From Tullyiplasma multilocale ATCC 49900 (GTDB taxonomy: Bacteria; Bacillota_I; Bacilli_A; Mycoplasmatales; Mycoplasmataceae), in assembly GCF_000483165.1 (NCBI RefSeq), contig NZ_AXXW01000005.1, forward strand, positions 186,001-250,000: a stretch of DNA of 64,000 nucleotides, read 5' to 3'. The notes beneath the pieces were generated by a model that was given only the letters and a program-made list of their open reading frames with translations, ran no database searches and was not told the origin of the DNA. The stretch's first letter is position 1. The number at the start of each line of letters is the position of its first letter. Positions 23,395 to 34,564 of the stretch are shown here, one piece after another. Both the position numbers and the translations under genes were made by a program.

Positions 23395-25155
23395 TTAAGC
23401 AATGTTTCCAGAAACATTTTCAGCAACCACAACCCCAAGAGTTAGCATTGTGATTACAATTACCAATACACCAAGTAATACAGGTCAAATTCGTCTTAAG
23501 AATACCCCATAATCGATCCTTGCTAAAGCTAACCCTCCAACAAGAGCAGCCGCCATCGGACTAAATAAGTTAACAATTCCATTTGCAGCTACAAAGGCAG
23601 CTATCGAACCAGAAGCTAATGCAGGATCGGCCACATATTCTCCAGCAACTCCAGTAGGTATTGCAACCACTGGTGCAATTAATGGGAATATCAACGCTGA
23701 GAATCCCGATGTAGATGGAATTAAGAATGAGATCGGAATAAATATTAAGAATAAAATTAATACTTTGCCAATTGAACTATCAATTCCTCCAAGTGATTTA
23801 CCAACTGCATCAGTAATTAAATACTTCATGTTAGATTCTTCTAATGCAATAGAAACACCAGAAGCTGCAGATAAGACAAACACAACACCAATATAATCAG
23901 CAGCCCCTTCAGTGAAGTCGGCTAAGAAACCTTCTTGGCCAAGTCCATTTATTATTCCTAAGAAAACAGAACCAATTAAGAAGAATGTTCCAACCTCAAT
24001 CAAGTATCCGACTCCAACACCATCCATGCTTCCTGTTATGAATCAAAGATTTGTTTTGATTCATTCTGAAGCATCACCAAATGCAGTAATCCCAAGAATA
24101 GCATCTCAGTTAATTAAATAGAATAACATCAGCAAGAACGATAACGCGAAAACGGCTAGTGTTGTTTTTCTTTGTCATGTCATTTCGATTTTTTCAGTTG
24201 ATTGAGATAAGAAAAACTTCATATCTCTTTCTTTAGTATGGAAAACATATGATAATTGTGGGTTACGTTTTACTTTATATGCATATCTCATTGTAAAGGC
24301 AATAGCAAAAGCTGTAAGTACAAATCAAGTAGCAAATCTTCAAACCACACCATCTCCAGCAGAAATGAATTGTGAATCGTTCGCTCAATCATTTAATTGA
24401 TTAACGGCTGTTGTCACAGCAAAAGGGTTTAGTGTAGAACCAACAACCCCAACACCTGCTCCCAAGAAGACAATTAATAGAGCAGTGAATGTATCAAAAC
24501 CAGCCATTAACATTAGTGGAATCATAATTGCATAGAATCCTAATGACTCTTCACACATTCCCTCAATAGATCCGCAAATTGAGAAAAATAACATCAATGG
24601 TAAAATTGCTCAAATTTCCTTACCTTTTAAAGCTACAGTAATATTTTGAGCCATACCTTCTAAAGCTTTTGATTTAACAACAATATTTATGAATGCTCCA
24701 ATCATAAATATAAAAATTACAATAGCTACTTGTCTTTCGAAACCTTTTAGAGGTAAGAAGAAAATATCTGCAAGTCCAAGAGCCTTAACAACTTGATCTT
24801 GATTTGTTACTGAACCATCATCTCCAGTTACAGGAACTGTAACTTCAACTTTGGCTAAATGTAAAATTCATGACACTAGAATTACAATTGCTACAATTGC
24901 TACTAAGATTACAACAGATGCTCACATCTTGCGTTTCTTCTTAGTTCTCCCTTTTCTTTTAAGGCCACCAATTGTAGCTTCTGGATTTTTAATTTCATCA
25001 ATTTTCATTTTTAATTTGTTTTCTGAAATTTTTAATTTTTCAATATTAGTATTTTTTCTAGGATTCGTTTCAATCAAACTCTCTTGTTCTCGAATAATAC
25101 TTTGTTCTATTTCATTAAGTTTTTTTTCTAAACTTTTCAAACTTCTGCAATTCAT
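23395..25155 (-). CDS. YfcC family transporter (paralogue 1)
   Basis: Multi-pass membrane carrier of 586 residues in the YfcC/DcuC-like superfamily. The cytoplasmic N-terminus (about 75 residues) is strongly charged and predicted coiled coil, ending in a Lys/Arg cluster before the first helix. Core signatures shared with paralogues 2 and 3 are EGMCEESLGFYAIMIPLML near residue 200, GSTLNPFAV near residue 240 and SFLIPSTSGFSALIFPL near residue 475. YfcC proteins cluster with arginine deiminase genes and are proposed arginine/ornithine exchangers; this copy is outside the arc genes and more divergent, so it may carry another amino acid or peptide. An AAAGGAG site sets the start. Confidence 0.88.
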
Positions 25156-25190
25156 ATTTTCTCCTTTCTAACGATAAAGACGTTCTTAAA

Positions 25191-25216
25191 ATTATACTAA
25201 TATTATTAATATTAGT
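25191..25216 (-). promoter_or_regulatory. Perfect 21-bp palindrome at the YfcC-1 promoter
   Basis: ACTAATATTA-T-TAATATTAGT (25196-25216) abuts a minus-strand TATAAT (25196-25191). It covers the spacer region upstream of the -10, a typical repressor-operator position. Confidence 0.5.
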
Positions 25217-25260
25217 GTTAAATTGAAACTGATAACTTACAAAAACTTTGTGTTTTTTGG

Positions 25261-25289
25261 TTGTTAAATGTAAAAAAACACATTATTAT
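25261..25289 (+). promoter_or_regulatory. Predicted promoter of topA
   Basis: TTGTTA (25261-25266), a 17-base spacer and TATTAT (25284-25289), 29 bases before the ATG. An AGGAGG site follows at 25308-25313. Confidence 0.45.
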
Positions 25290-25318
25290 AAAGACAAACA
25301 AACCATTAGGAGGTTTAC

Positions 25319-27286
25319 ATGGCAAAAATATTAGTATTACTAGAGTCACCATCAAAGGTAGAAAAGATTAAACACTTCTTAGAAGATGCATTTCCTGAAA
25401 ATGAATATGAAGTAAAGGCCAGTGGTGGTCACATTAACCGTATTGCCGACAGAGGAACTTGAGGACTAGGAATTGACTTAGAAACAATGACACCCCAATT
25501 TGTCAATGCAGTTGGAAAAGGTAAAAACATTACCGCAATTAAAAAAGCTGGAAAAGCAGCCGATTTAATTGTTCTCGCTTCCGATCCTGACCGTGAAGGA
25601 GAAGCAATCGCCTACCACCTTGGAAATATCTTCGAAGGTATGGACAAAGAAATAAAAAGAGCTACATTTAACGAAATTACAAAAGATGCAGTTATCGAAG
25701 CATTTAACAATTTAAGAGACATTGACATGGATTTAGTTAAGGCTCAACTATCTCGCCAAATGTTGGATAAAATCATTGGTTACTTAGTTTCAAAATCTTT
25801 ACAAAAAACAACTGGATTAATGAGTGCTGGTAGAGTTCAAACTCCCGCTTTAAATATTTTAGTTACTAGAGATAAATTAATTAAAGAATTTAAAGAAACA
25901 ATATACAGAAAAATTAGTGTTGTTGACGAAAATCAAAACATTAATATGGCTTTAAATAAAACAAAAGATAAAAAAGTTGTTAATACAGAAAAAACTGGAT
26001 ACATTTCAACTGAACAAGGTGAAATAATTTTATCTGAATTAACTGATCAATATACATGTACACAATACACTCCTAAAGAATTTGAAACAAGAAGTTTCAA
26101 ACCTTATTCAACAGCCAGTTTACTACAAGATGGTTTTTCAAAATTAAGATTAAGTGCTGCTCAAATTACAGTAGCTGCTCAAAAATTATATGAAGCTGGA
26201 TTAGTAACTTATATTCGTACAGATTCAAATAGATACTCATCTTCATTTGTAACTGAAGCTAAAAAATACATTAACTCAAACTTTGAAGGAAACTTATTCA
26301 AAGATGTTGTGGTGATGAAAAAAGACTCTCAAGCACAAGACGCCCATGAAAGTATTCGTCCAACAGACCTAAATGATACTCCAGAAAAAGTGATGGGAAC
26401 TCTAAGTGACGATTTACAAAAACGTGTATACAACTTAATTTGATGAAATACAGTTAAATCATTAATGCGTGGTCCTTCTGGAATTAACCACAGATGAACT
26501 TTTGACAATGCCGGATATGAATTCAAACAATCATGACAAGAAATTACTGATTACGGTTACCAATTAATCAAAAGAAGTTCAACTGATGAAAACAATGAAC
26601 TAGATGACGATGATCAAGAAGTAGCACAAATAGCAGTTAACCCCAAACCAAATCTTGAATTCAAGACTGGTGCTGTCGCAATAGTTGACAAAAAATTCAT
26701 TAGAAATGATGAAGCTAAAACAATGCCACCAAATATGTTTAACCAAGCAAGCTTGATTAAGGAAATGAAAAATCTAGGTATTGGTCGTCCTTCAACATAT
26801 ACACCAACTTTAACAAAATTAAAAGAGCGTGAATATGCAATCTACCATAAAGGTAGAGCAATTGAAATGACCGATAAAGGTTACACAGCGAACGATTTCT
26901 TATATGAAAAATTCGATGAGTTCTTCAATTTAGGTTATACAGCTGACATGGAAGAAAAATTAGATGAAATTGCTAATGGTAATTACGACTATGTTTCATG
27001 ATTAAAAGAAATTTATGAAGCGCTAAATGAAAAAGTTTTAGTAGAAAATGAAAATGCTAAAACAAGCGACATCCCTTGTCCTAAATGTGGAGAAGGTTCA
27101 TTAGTATTCATTAAATCAAAATTCAACCGTGGACGTGGATGTTCAAACTTTACTACAACAAAATGTGGTTATAGAGAATACGAACAACCAGATGGAACAT
27201 GAAAAGAATATGTTGCACCAACAAAAGAAGAAAAGGCTGCTCGTCTTGCCGAAAGAAAAGCTGCTGCAAAAGCTGCAAAAGAATAA
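25319..27286 (+). CDS. topA: DNA topoisomerase I
   Basis: Type IA topoisomerase relaxing negative supercoils, 655 residues. The Toprim domain starts MAKILVLLESPSKVEKI and has ASDPDREGEAIA near residue 90. The catalytic Tyr is in TYIRTDSNRYS near residue 305, with HESIRPTD near residue 345. One C-terminal Zn-ribbon-like motif (CPKCGEGSLVF ... GCSNFTTTKCGY) is visible near residue 585, fewer than in Firmicutes; the tail is Lys/Ala-rich. It is a plus-strand gene between minus-strand transporter genes. Confidence 0.97.
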
Positions 27287-27289
27287 ATA

Positions 27290-27318
27290 AAATAACACCA
27301 GTAAAGGTGTTATTTTTT
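27290..27318 (+). terminator. Bidirectional terminator between topA and YfcC-2
   Basis: Stem AAATAACACC/GGTGTTATTT flanked by T tracts on both strands, between convergent genes. Confidence 0.88.
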
Positions 27319-27322
27319 TGTA

Positions 27323-29101
27323 TTAAGCTATTTGACCACCGATTAATCCACCGATTGAAAGCATTATTATTGAAATCACAATTGCTCCAACAAGAACTGG
27401 TCAGATACCTTTTAGATAACGATCATAACCAACTCTCGAAATTGCCACTGCACCCATTACAACTCCAGATGTTGGAGTGAACAGGTTTAAGATTCCATTA
27501 GCCATTGAAAATGCCATAACAGATCCTGAAGCGGCAGATTCTTGGAATGCGAAGTCTGCACCACCAACTGTTCCTGTTGATACAGTCCCAACAAGTAATG
27601 GGAAAATTGCGGTTGCAAATCCTGTTGAAGAAGGAATTAAGAACGATAAAGGTAAGAATAAAATGAATAATACCAAGATCTTTGCAACCTCACTGTTTAT
27701 TCCTCCTACCGATTTACCTAAAGCACTCACGAATAGCTCTTGCATGTGAGTTTGTTGTAGGATAATCCCAACTCCCCCAGCTGTAGCGATTACTAAACAA
27801 ACGCTAAGAATATCTGTAGCTCCTGTCATGAATTCTTTTAAAAATCCCTCTTCACCTAAATTAAGAGCAAGACCAGCAATTACAGAGGCGATTAAGAATA
27901 TTCCTGCAATTACATCCATTCCACCTTGTCCTCAACCAGGGATCATTGAAGTGATTCAAGGTGCTTTATCATTTACTCAATTTCCCGCATCTTCCATTGT
28001 TGTAGTACCAAATAAAGAATCTCAGTTAACTAAGTAGATAATCATAATTAAGAATGTTAATCCGAATATAGCTAGTGTAGCTTTTCTTCTTCCATTCATT
28101 TCAATTTTTTCAGCATTCGCTGATAAGAAAAATTTCTTATCACCTTCCATTGTTGAAAAAGTGATTGATTTAGATGGATCATTTTTGACTTTCTTAGCAT
28201 ATAACATAACAAATGTGATTGCGGCAGTAACCACAACAACTCAAGTCACTAACCTTCAAACCAAACCATCGGCAGCACCAATTTGTTGACTTTGATCAAC
28301 TCCCTGGTTTAAACCATCCATTGCTAATGCGATTACAAATGGATTAACAGTTGATGCAAGAACACCTGATCCTGCCCCAACCATCACTATCATTAAACCT
28401 GTGAACGTATCGAATCCAGCAGCGACCATTAAAGGCACGCAGATCATGTAGAATCCCAATGATTCTTCAGCCATTCCTTCAGCTGTTCCACATATTGCAA
28501 AGAACATCATCAGAGGTATGATTGCTCATATTTCTCTACCTTTTAATTTAGATAAAATCCCTTGAGAGAACCCTTCTAAAGATTTTGATGAAACCACTAT
28601 TTGTATAAATGCTCCCAGAACTAAAATAAAGACAATTACATCAACTTTACCCAAGAATCCCTGAATTGGTGCATAGAATACATCCACCACTCCAGCAGGA
28701 CTTATTTTAACATTACCAGTTAATGTTAAAATTCCGTCTTTTGAAACATTAACACCTTCGATTGCATTAACATTTTCTAAAAATCTATCAACCCCTTGAT
28801 TCATTCCGATATCTAGTCATTTTTGATAAATAGCTTGAACATTTTCATTAGTTGACGTTGCTCAATCACCAAATGCGAATTTCTCCGCTACATCAGTTGT
28901 AACACCAGATCAATTTAATATTCACGACAAAAATACCAAGATTGCAATAATACCTAAAAGTATTGTGAAAGCAGACATCATTTTGAACTGTTTCTTCTTC
29001 TTATTCGGATCTGAGGCTTTTAGTTTTTTGAAACTTTTTTTATTAAGTTTATTATTTGTCAATACAGATTTGTCATCCGTAGAGTTATTAACTTTAACCA
29101 T
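27323..29101 (-). CDS. YfcC family transporter (paralogue 2), arc locus
   Basis: About 592-residue multi-pass carrier, strongly similar to paralogue 3. Both share the KKSFKKLKA(S/K)DPNKKKKQFKM basic N-terminus, EGMAEESLGFYMIC, ASTVNPFVI and SFLIPS(S/T)(S/T)GFA(T/A)AIFPLL, and end in GGQIA. It follows arcC and is very probably an arginine/ornithine antiporter or related amino-acid carrier. Two ATGs six bases apart are possible; the inner one is listed because it is better spaced from the AAAGGGG site. Five UGA Trp codons or more occur. It has its own upstream -10-like TATAAT after the arcC terminator. Confidence 0.88.
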
Positions 29102-29222
29102 TCCCATACCCCTTTTTCATTTAATAGTAATTATATAGAAAACAAAGGTTGATTTATAGTTAAAATGACTTCAAATACAACATAATAAAAAAACAAATTA
29201 TAAATATCTATTTCTACATAAA

Positions 29223-29240
29223 AAACACCCGAAGGTGTTT
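29223..29240 (-). terminator. Terminator of arcC
   Basis: Stem AAACACCC/GGTGTTT ending six bases past the arcC stop, with a U run on the minus strand. Confidence 0.85.
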
Positions 29241-29245
29241 AATGT

Positions 29246-30178
29246 TTATAATACAAATTTTGTTCCTGAAGCACCTTTTAAAACTTCTTCAACTTTATCT
29301 AATGATCCTACAAATGCTGGTTTACCATTTGTTGATTGTACATATGACATAGCTGCTTGTATTTTAGGCAACATTGAACCTGGAGCAAATTGCCCTTCAG
29401 CAATAAATTGATCACACATATCCATTGTCATTACATCGAATTCTGTTTCATTTGGTTTCAAGTAGTTAATTGAAACTCTATCAATTGCTGTAAGAATAAC
29501 AAGAGAGTCGGCATTAGTCAAGTCAGCAATTTTAGCTGCAGCAAAATCTTTGTCAATTACAGCTGCAACCCCTTTATAGATTCCATTTTCTTCAATAACA
29601 GGAATTCCACCACCACCAGCAGCAATTGTTACAAATCCAGCATCAATTGCATTTGTGATAAGTTCGTGTTCAACGATGTCAATTGGTTTTGGAGAAGCGA
29701 TAACTCGTCTTCATCCTCTTCCTGCATCATCTTTTACATCTCATCCATTTTGTTTGGCTAATTTTTTAGCTTCATCTTCAGTCATAAATCCACCAATTGG
29801 TTTAGTTGGATTTTTAAAAGCTTCATCATTTTTATCAACAACAGTTTGTGAAATTATTGATGCTACACTTTTATTTATTTTACGAGTTCTCAATTCATTA
29901 GTAATTGCTTGTTGTAAGTGATATCCAATATATCCCTGACTCATAGCTCCACATTCAGGAAAATCAACTAATGGTGATTTTTCATCGCTTTTATGTGCGA
30001 TTTCAAATCCGTTATTAATCATTCCAACTTGTGGTCCATTACCATGAACAATAATTACTTCATTGCCTTTTGTAATGAAATCTACTAAGTGTTTTGCAGT
30101 ATTTTTAACGATTTCTTTTTGCTCAATGGGGTTATTCCCTAGAGCATTTCCACCTACTGCTACTACGATTTTTGACAT
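29246..30178 (-). CDS. arcC: Carbamate kinase
   Basis: Third enzyme of the arginine deiminase pathway: carbamoyl phosphate plus ADP gives ATP, CO2 and ammonia. The 310-residue protein begins MSKIVVAVGGNALG and shows VHGNGPQVG near residue 45, GAMSQGYIGYHLQQ near residue 75, AAGGGGIPVI near residue 182 and the C-terminal GSMLPKIQAA near residue 265, all hallmarks of the family. It has a terminator on each side, so it may be transcribed separately from arcA-arcB. Confidence 0.97.
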
Positions 30179-30214
30179 ATTTAAATCCTCTTTACTATTT
30201 CATTTTTGATAAAT

Positions 30215-30239
30215 AAAAGGTTATCTAAATAACCTTTTA
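30215..30239 (-). terminator. Terminator of YfcC-3
   Basis: Hairpin TAAAAGGTTAT/ATAACCTTTTA ending ten bases past the stop of the third YfcC gene. Confidence 0.85.
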
Positions 30240-30249
30240 AATTTAACTA

Positions 30250-32049
30250 TTACGCGATTTGTCCACCGATTGCTCCACCGATTGCTAGCATAACTATTGA
30301 AAGCACGATAGCTCCGGCAACAATTGGTCAAATACCTTTCAAGAATCTGTCATATCCAACTCTTGAGATAGCAACTGCTCCCATTACAACTCCTGATGTT
30401 GGAGTGAATAGGTTTAAGATACCACTAGCCATTGAGAAGGCCATTACTGATCCTGAAGCTGCTGCATCTTGGAATACAACTGCCCCTTCTGCATTTTGAG
30501 TAGTTACTGTTCCTACCAATAATGGGAAGATAGCTGCTGCGAATCCAGATGTAGAAGGAATTAAGAATGATAGTGGTAAGAATAGTATGAATAATACCAA
30601 TATTTTACCAACTTGACTTGAAATTCCACCAACTGAAGAACCTAATGCATTAACGAATAATTCCTGCATGTGAGTTTGTTCTAGGATAACCCCAACACCC
30701 CCGGCTGTAGCAATTACTAAACAAACACTAAGAATATCAGAAGTTCCTGTCATGAATTCTTTAAGGAATCCATCTTCTCCAAGTCCCAATACAATAGCCA
30801 TAACTAATGCTGATATTAAGAACATGGCGGCAATTACATCTAATCCACCTTGTCCTCATCCCGGAATCATTGAAGTGATTCAAGGAGCTTTATCATTTAC
30901 TCAATTTCCAGCATCTGCCATGGCAGTTACTCCGAAAATTGAATCTCAGTCAACAAGATAAACAATCATTAAGATAAATGTCACTGCGAATAATCCTAAG
31001 ATAGCTTTTCTTTTACCATTCATTTCAATTTTTTCAACATTTGCTGATAAGAAGAATTTTTTGTCTCCTTCAGCTGTTGAAAAAGTAATTGATTTTGAAG
31101 GGTTCATTTTCACTTTTCTGGCATACATCATAACATATGCTATTGCAGCCCCTGTCATTACTGCTCAAGTAACGAATCTTCAAACTAATCCGTCACCAAC
31201 AGAGATTGTTTCAGATACTGCTCCACTACCATTTAAGCCATCTAATGCAACGTTAATTACAAATGGGTTAACAGTTGAAGCTAATGTACCTGTTCCAGCT
31301 CCTACCAAAACAATTAGTAGTCCTGTAAATGTATCAAATCCTGCTGCGATCATTAATGGGATACAAATCATGTAGAATCCCAATGATTCTTCAGCCATTC
31401 CTTCAGCTGTTCCACAAACTGAGAAGAAAATCATTAGAGGAATAATAGCTCAAATTTCTTTTCCTTTTAGTTTAGAAACAATACCTTGTGATAAACCTTC
31501 TAAGGCTTTAGAAGAAACAACAATTTGAATAAATGCTCCTAAAACCAAGATAAATATAATAACTCCAGTTTTCCCTAAGAATCCTTGGATTGGAGCGAAG
31601 AATATATCTACGAATCCAGCTGGTTTAATAGTTTCATTTTGTAAGAATGAGATTAAACCATTCATATTAATAGATGTACCATCAATCAATAATCCCGAAG
31701 TTCGTAAACTTCCCAATCATTGTTCAAATTCTGCTGTGTTCGCTAACGGACTTCCAGATGTTTTTCAATTTTCAACGATTGCTTGAACGTTTGCATTTGT
31801 TGAATCAGCTCATTCAGACATATTTACGCTATATCCTACATCAGTTGTCACTCCTGTTCAATTAAGAATTCAAGAAAGGAATACCAAGACTGCGATGATC
31901 AATAATAAGATAGCAAACGCAGACATCATTTTGAATTGTTTTTTCTTCTTATTAGGATCTTTCGCTTTTAGCTTTTTAAAGCTCTTTTTGCTAAGTTCGT
32001 TATTGATAACAGTCTTATCTTCACTCACCGCTTTTGTAGCTGTGGCCAT
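30250..32049 (-). CDS. YfcC family transporter (paralogue 3), arc operon
   Basis: 599-residue multi-pass membrane carrier directly downstream of arcB with no terminator between them (57 bases), so arcA, arcB and this gene probably form one operon. It has a basic cytoplasmic N-terminus, EGMAEESLGFYMICIPLM near residue 208, STVNPFVIN near residue 245 and SFLIPSTSGFAAAIFPLL near residue 500. By context it is the best candidate for the arginine/ornithine exchanger (arcD function). An AAGGAGG site precedes the ATG. Confidence 0.9.
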
Positions 32050-32106
32050 ATAAGCGCCTCCTTTTTCTATTTATTTTTATAGAATAATTTTTACTACTTA
32101 TATGGT

Positions 32107-33102
32107 TTATTTACCAACAGTAGCTACCATAACAGCTTTAATTGTGTGTAATCTATTTTCTGCTTCTTCGAACACTACTGAGTGTTTTGATTCGAAGATT
32201 TCGTCAGTTACTTCCATAGCTGTTAATCCAAATTTTGCATTAATATCTTGAGCTACTTCTGTATTTAGATCATGGAATGCTGGTAAACAGTGCATGAATA
32301 AGTAATCATCTTTGGCACCTTTTACATTTTCAGCATTAACTTGGAATGGTTGTAGTAATTTGATTCTTGATTCTCAAACTTCTGCTGGTTCACCCATTGA
32401 TACTCAAACATCTGTATAGATAACGTCAGCATCTTTTGTAGCTGTTTTCATATCATCACATAATGTGATTGTTGCACCAGTTTCTTTAGCAATTTCTTTA
32501 CATTCTTTTACTAAATTTTCATCTGGTCATAATTCTTTCGGAGCTGCTGCCACAAAGTGCATTCCCATTTTGGCACATCCTACCATTAATGAGTTACCCA
32601 TGTTGTTTCTAGCATCTCCCGCGAATACGAATTTCAATCCTTTTAATTCACCTTTTTCCTCTTGAATAGTTAAGAAGTCGGCAAGAATTTGTGTTGGGTG
32701 TCATTCATCTGTTAATCCGTTAAATACAGGTACTCCTGAGTATTTAGCTAATTCTTCAACATCTGATTGTTTGTATCCACGGAATTCAATTCCGTCATAC
32801 ATTCTTCCTAGAACCCTAGCTGAGTCAGCTACAGATTCTTTTTTACCAAATTGAGATCCTGAAGGTCCTAAGTAAGTAACGTGAGCTCCTTGATCAAGTG
32901 CTCCTACTTCAAAGGCACAACGAGTTCTTGTTGAGTCTTTTTGGAATAGTAAAACAATATTTTTACCTTCCATCATTTTTTGTTCTGTTCCTGCATATTT
33001 AGCACGTTTTAAATCACGTGATAAATCTAATAAGTATCTTATTTCTCTTGGACTAAAGTCTAATAGTTTTAAGAAACTTTTTCCTTTTAAATTTACTGCC
33101 AT
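32107..33102 (-). CDS. arcB: Ornithine carbamoyltransferase, catabolic
   Basis: Phosphorolysis of citrulline to ornithine and carbamoyl phosphate in the arginine deiminase pathway. The 331-residue protein has the carbamoyl-phosphate motif [10 protein letters not shown] near residue 55, HPTQ near residue 135 and the ornithine-binding HCLPAFHD near residue 270. Sequence alone does not separate catabolic from anabolic enzymes, but its place between arcA and a YfcC carrier makes ArcB the natural reading. Confidence 0.96.
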
Positions 33103-33158
33103 AGTTTTTTCTCCAAATTTTAATTCTATTTATTTTTATATCTATATATTAGTATTTA

Positions 33159-34340
33159 TTAAATTTCATCTCTTCATAGAGGCATTGTCATACATCTTGG
33201 TCCACCACGTCCACGTGATAATTCTGCTGAAGGTGTTGTAATAACTTCAATTCCAGCTTTTCTCATTAGGTCGATTGTTACTCAGTTTCTTTCGTATGCA
33301 ATTACTTTACCTGGTGCGATTGTAATGTGGTTTGTACCATCATTTCATTGTTCTCTACCAGCTGCGATTGGATCTTCTCCACCACATTTAATAATTTGTA
33401 CTTCACGTCCTGTTAATTCGTTTAATACTTCAATTAATGGTTTTTTGATTTCTTCTGTACCTTCTGGTGTTACCATATAGATTTTGAATAAATCAACATT
33501 ATCGAAAATCAATGGGTGAGCGATGAATTTATCATAGTCCACATTTGTAAAGACTGTATCTAAGTGCATAAATGCTCTTGTTTTTGGTAAGTCTAATACT
33601 AAGATTTTTTTATATGTTCCTTCAGCAAAGATTCTTTCTGCAGCTAATTTAACAGCTTCCATACTTGTTCTTTGTGAAACCCCAATGATTAAAACTTCTT
33701 TGTTTAAAATCATGATGTCTCCACCTTCGATTGAGTGGTCTCAATCTCTTTCGTAGAAGTAAGGAACTTCTCCTGCAAATCTTTCGTGGTTTTTAAACAT
33801 GAAATCAGGGAATAATGTTTCTCTGTTTCTTGTTACAGATCACATGTGGTGTAAAGTAACTCCGTTACCTACTGATGCAAATGGATCTCTTTGGAATAAC
33901 ACGTTTGGTAATGGGTCAGCTACGAAAGGATAATCATCCCCATCTTTAATTCCCATTTCTATTTTTTTTGTACCTGCAATCATTTTAATAACCATGTCTA
34001 AGTTGTTCATATCCATTAGGTATTTTTTGAATGCTTCAGTATGTTGTTTATCATTGATTCCTTCTTCGATGAATTTATCAACGAACGCTTCACGTTTGTC
34101 TGGATTTTGATCCAACGCTTCAGCTGTTAATTCCTCAATGTAAAGAACTTCAGTCCCAGCTTCTCTCATTAATTGAGTGAACCTGTCATGTTCTTCAACT
34201 GCTACTTTTTTAAATGGAATATCATCGAATAATAATCTATCTAAAAGATCTGGTACCAAGTTTTCAACTTCATCTCCAGGTCTGTGAACTAAAACTGATT
34301 TTAATTTACCAATTTCAGAATATACATTAATTTTTGCCAT
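33159..34340 (-). CDS. arcA: Arginine deiminase
   Basis: Converts arginine to citrulline and ammonia, first step of ATP generation from arginine. The 393-residue protein begins with the conserved [19 protein letters not shown]. Catalytic elements are [10 protein letters not shown] near residue 160, the His in AFMHLDTVF near residue 265 and the nucleophilic Cys in [10 protein letters not shown] near residue 384. The listed ATG has a perfect GGAGG site; a 24-codon in-frame extension exists upstream but is not needed for the fold. Transcription probably begins near 34420, behind a region rich in inverted repeats. Confidence 0.96.
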
Positions 34341-34374
34341 AAAATTAATCCTCCGTATTTTGTTTCTATAAGTT

Positions 34375-34425
34375 TTTTTGTTATTTAGTTGTCTGGGTGG
34401 GATGCCCTTCATAGCTATCCCTCAC
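34375..34425 (-). promoter_or_regulatory. Structured arcA leader of unknown class
   Basis: The first 40 or so bases of the predicted arcA transcript can pair GGGAT with ATCCC (with flanking G/C-rich pairs), followed by an A-rich single-stranded tail up to the ribosome site. It does not match a riboswitch class I know well. Confidence 0.35.
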
Positions 34426-34433
34426 CTTAATAA

Positions 34434-34458
34434 TACAACTTTTTGAGATTTTGTTGTA
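34434..34458 (-). promoter_or_regulatory. Inverted repeat at the arcA promoter
   Basis: TACAAC and GTTGTA separated by 13 bases lie over the predicted -35/-10 spacer (TTACAA, then TATTAT on the minus strand). This is a candidate operator for an arginine-responsive regulator. Confidence 0.45.
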
Positions 34459-34470
34459 ATTTATTCTAAT

Positions 34471-34515
34471 TTTATTATCTTTTTTTTGGAAAAACTTCCA
34501 AAAAAAGATAATAAA
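34471..34515. repeat. Long near-perfect inverted repeat upstream of arcA
   Basis: Arms of about 20 bases (34471-34490 and 34496-34515) pair with a single unmatched base; the centre reads TTGGAAAAACTTCCAA. It sits between the SDR terminator and the arcA promoter and has no U tract after it, so it is not an obvious terminator. Confidence 0.7.
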
Positions 34516-34530
34516 AGAAACACAAATAAA

Positions 34531-34553
34531 AACCCCTTACTAAATAAGGGGTT
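34531..34553 (-). terminator. Terminator of the SDR gene
   Basis: Hairpin AACCCCTTA/TAAGGGGTT eleven bases after the SDR stop, followed by U-rich sequence on the minus strand. Confidence 0.85.
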
Positions 34554-34564
34554 AGATAATTAAA

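Noticed and set aside
27199-27480. Cys/Lys-rich plus-strand ORF at the end of topA
   Set aside because: It is an out-of-frame reading of the topA tail running into the antisense of the next transporter gene.
34341-34412. N-terminal 24-codon extension of arginine deiminase
   Set aside because: The inner ATG has a much better GGAGG site and matches the family start; the extension is not similar to anything.
34375-34425. Possible preQ1-like riboswitch before arcA
   Set aside because: A stem-loop and A-rich tail exist, but the loop lacks the conserved preQ1 residues and arginine deiminase is an unlikely target.
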